DNA from: DAISVY01 sp036826635
GTDB lineage: Bacteria; Zixibacteria; MSB-5A5; GN15; FEB-12
Length of the DNA: 64,000 bases
Reading direction: 5' to 3'
NCBI GenBank assembly: GCA_036826635.1
Contig: DAISVY010000002.1
Span: forward strand, 186,001-250,000
The notes beneath the pieces were generated by a model. The model had not been told where the DNA came from, made no database searches, and saw only the letters and a program-made list of their open reading frames with translations. The position numbers were made by a program, and so were the translations under genes. The stretch's first letter is position 1. Each line of letters opens with the position of its first letter. Of this stretch, positions 63,296 through 64,000 are shown piece by piece.

Positions 63296-63606
63296 TTCCT
63301 GTATCCTTTCTTCATAATTGAGTGTTCGTCTCCACTGCCGTCAGTTGAATAACCTTCCGGCAGCCCCTCCGTCAGAATCGAAAAAAGTCCCGGTCCCCCC
63401 CAGACAGTCAGGCAAAAGCCCGTCTTCCCGCTCGAAGTTTGTTTTTACGATATTTTCCATTTCCTTATTATTAAATGCAATTATCTCGGATGGACGAATA
63501 AATGTAAAGTTCAAAGGTCGGGAAAAGGACAGCGTCGGCACACCACGCAAAGATGGAAGACCGACTTCGGTGTGAGATAACATGCGATCCTGTCTCCTGA
63601 CTACCA
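63296..63606. other. Intergenic region before superoxide reductase
   Basis: 311 bp between the PerR-like gene and the SOR gene. A short open frame (63341-63459) lacks a usable ribosome spacing and protein character. The AT-rich segment 63430-63490 is the likely SOR promoter and contains the dyad listed at 63467. Confidence 0.5.
63467..63484 (-). promoter_or_regulatory. AT-rich dyad, possible PerR/Fur operator
   Basis: ATTATT-AAATGC-AATTAT: half-sites ATnATT and AATnAT around six bases. PerR boxes are AT-rich inverted repeats of this general kind. It lies 170 bp before the SOR start, next to the PerR-like gene. Confidence 0.3.
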
Positions 63607-64000
63607 TTACCTGTACTTAGTCGAAGTTGTCCGTTTCCTGCAATCAGGGCAGAGCCCGACATATTCCACCCGGCGACCCACAATCTCCCAGTTCTCGATC
63701 TCGGGGTACGGTCCGGTTTCAACACCGGCGGCGGAAAGCGGCAAATCCACTACCCGGCCGCAACGACTGCAACGAATATGGTCATGGTCGCTGAGATCCC
63801 CGTCAAAACGCATCTTTGAACCACCCACATCGAGTTTGCGAATTACGCCGTTCCGGGCCAGCAATTCGAGATTGCGGTATACCGTGGCCAGACTGATGTT
63901 GGGCAGTCTCTTGCGTACGACCTCGTAAAGCATGCCGGCTGTCGGATGGGCCCCATGGCACCGCAACTCCTCCAGTATGATCTGCCGCTGCCGGGTATTC
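63607..64000 (-). CDS. Fur-family regulator, PerR-like (5' end outside window)
   Basis: 131 codons are visible; the frame stays open to the window edge (NTRQRQIILEELRCHGAHPT), so the true start lies beyond 64000. Winged helix (PNISLATVYRNLELLARNGV), then the regulatory metal site with Asp in MRFDGDLSDHDH and Asp in RVVDL, and two CxxC zinc pairs (CSRC, CPDC). The two aspartates match the peroxide-sensing PerR rather than Fur. It precedes SOR, ferritin and rubrerythrin on the same strand and is their likely regulator. Confidence 0.92.
   Translation of the reverse strand, partial: NTRQRQIILEELRCHGAHPTAGMLYEVVRKRLPNISLATVYRNLELLARNGVIRKLDVGGSKMRFDGDLSDHDHIRCSRCGRVVDLPLSAAGVETGPYPEIENWEIVGRRVEYVGLCPDCRKRTTSTKYR

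Noticed and set aside
63341..63607. Small minus-strand gene before SOR
   Set aside because: The internal ATG has AAGGAA directly abutting it, too close to work, and the translation shows no domain; the region looks like a promoter.

Overview
The window reads as a chromosomal segment of a Gram-negative, motile bacterium. Signal peptides, lipoproteins, SecDF, MotAB and periplasmic-type repeat proteins support this. Gene content (a 'DUF2723' membrane glycosyltransferase-like protein with TPR tail, a TPR/DUF4175/DUF4159 cluster, BACON/YCF48 lipoprotein, an 11-gene nuo operon without nuoEFG) resembles the FCB group or Zixibacteria-like lineages. That placement is inference from families, not from a marker gene. 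G+C looks moderately high almost throughout, and nearly all DNA is coding. Core promoters of the TTGACA/TATAAT type are visible at several places.

Layout. 0-4 kb: glnA (minus), a secreted tandem-repeat protein and a small HTH-DUF2087 regulator (plus). 4-16.9 kb: DUF2723 protein, TPR protein, DUF4175, DUF4159, secF and secD, plus a weak small membrane ORF (minus), with one tiny plus-strand membrane gene. 17-21.7 kb: M16 protease, a Na/Pi-cotransporter-like protein and a PhoU-like protein (plus). 21.7-24.5 kb: a compact three-gene unit of CaCA-type exchanger, PTS-EIIA/CBS fusion and DUF502 (minus). 24.6-34.6 kb: nuoABCDHIJKLMN in canonical order (minus). 34.8-37.1 kb: RidA, an HD-GYP protein and an unknown protein. 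37.4-41.4 kb: a BACON/YCF48 lipoprotein and a second tandem-repeat secreted protein (plus). 41.4-46.7 kb: mfd, motB, motA (minus). 46.9-49.2 kb: a CPA2 antiporter and a GNAT protein (plus). 49.3-50.6 kb: initiator tRNA-Met carrying a 1.1-kb islet. 50.7-54.1 kb: TrkA/TrkH-type K+ uptake and a CPBP protease. 54.3-55.2 kb: a gene remnant and a Fur-family regulator. 55.6-58.3 kb: NTF2-like lipoprotein, Rex and a zinc alcohol dehydrogenase (plus). 58.4-64 kb: cydBA, a ZIP transporter, rubrerythrin, ferritin, superoxide reductase and a truncated PerR-like regulator at the window edge (all minus).

How the genes work together. The picture is a respiratory organism living under low or fluctuating oxygen. 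It has a complex I-like membrane and connecting module whose electron-input subunits are not here, cytochrome bd as high-affinity oxidase, Rex as NADH/NAD+ sensor next to an alcohol dehydrogenase, and a peroxide/superoxide/iron set (SOR, rubrerythrin, ferritin, two Fur-family regulators). Ion homeostasis is well represented: K+ uptake, CPA2 antiporter, CaCA exchanger with its putative EIIA-CBS regulator, Na/Pi and ZIP.

The strongest candidate for something undescribed is the islet at 49342-50506. A 39-bp perfect repeat of the tRNA-fMet D-arm/anticodon region brackets one AT-rich gene. The upstream copy is an intact initiator tRNA with a strong promoter. The downstream copy has lost its 5' acceptor strand but keeps a self-consistent T-arm, CCA and a terminator. 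This is the arrangement left by site-specific insertion into a tRNA gene, but no integrase is present and the only cargo is an unrecognised two-helix membrane protein. Second in interest are two paralogous secreted proteins built from a 26-27-residue GxDxY repeat.
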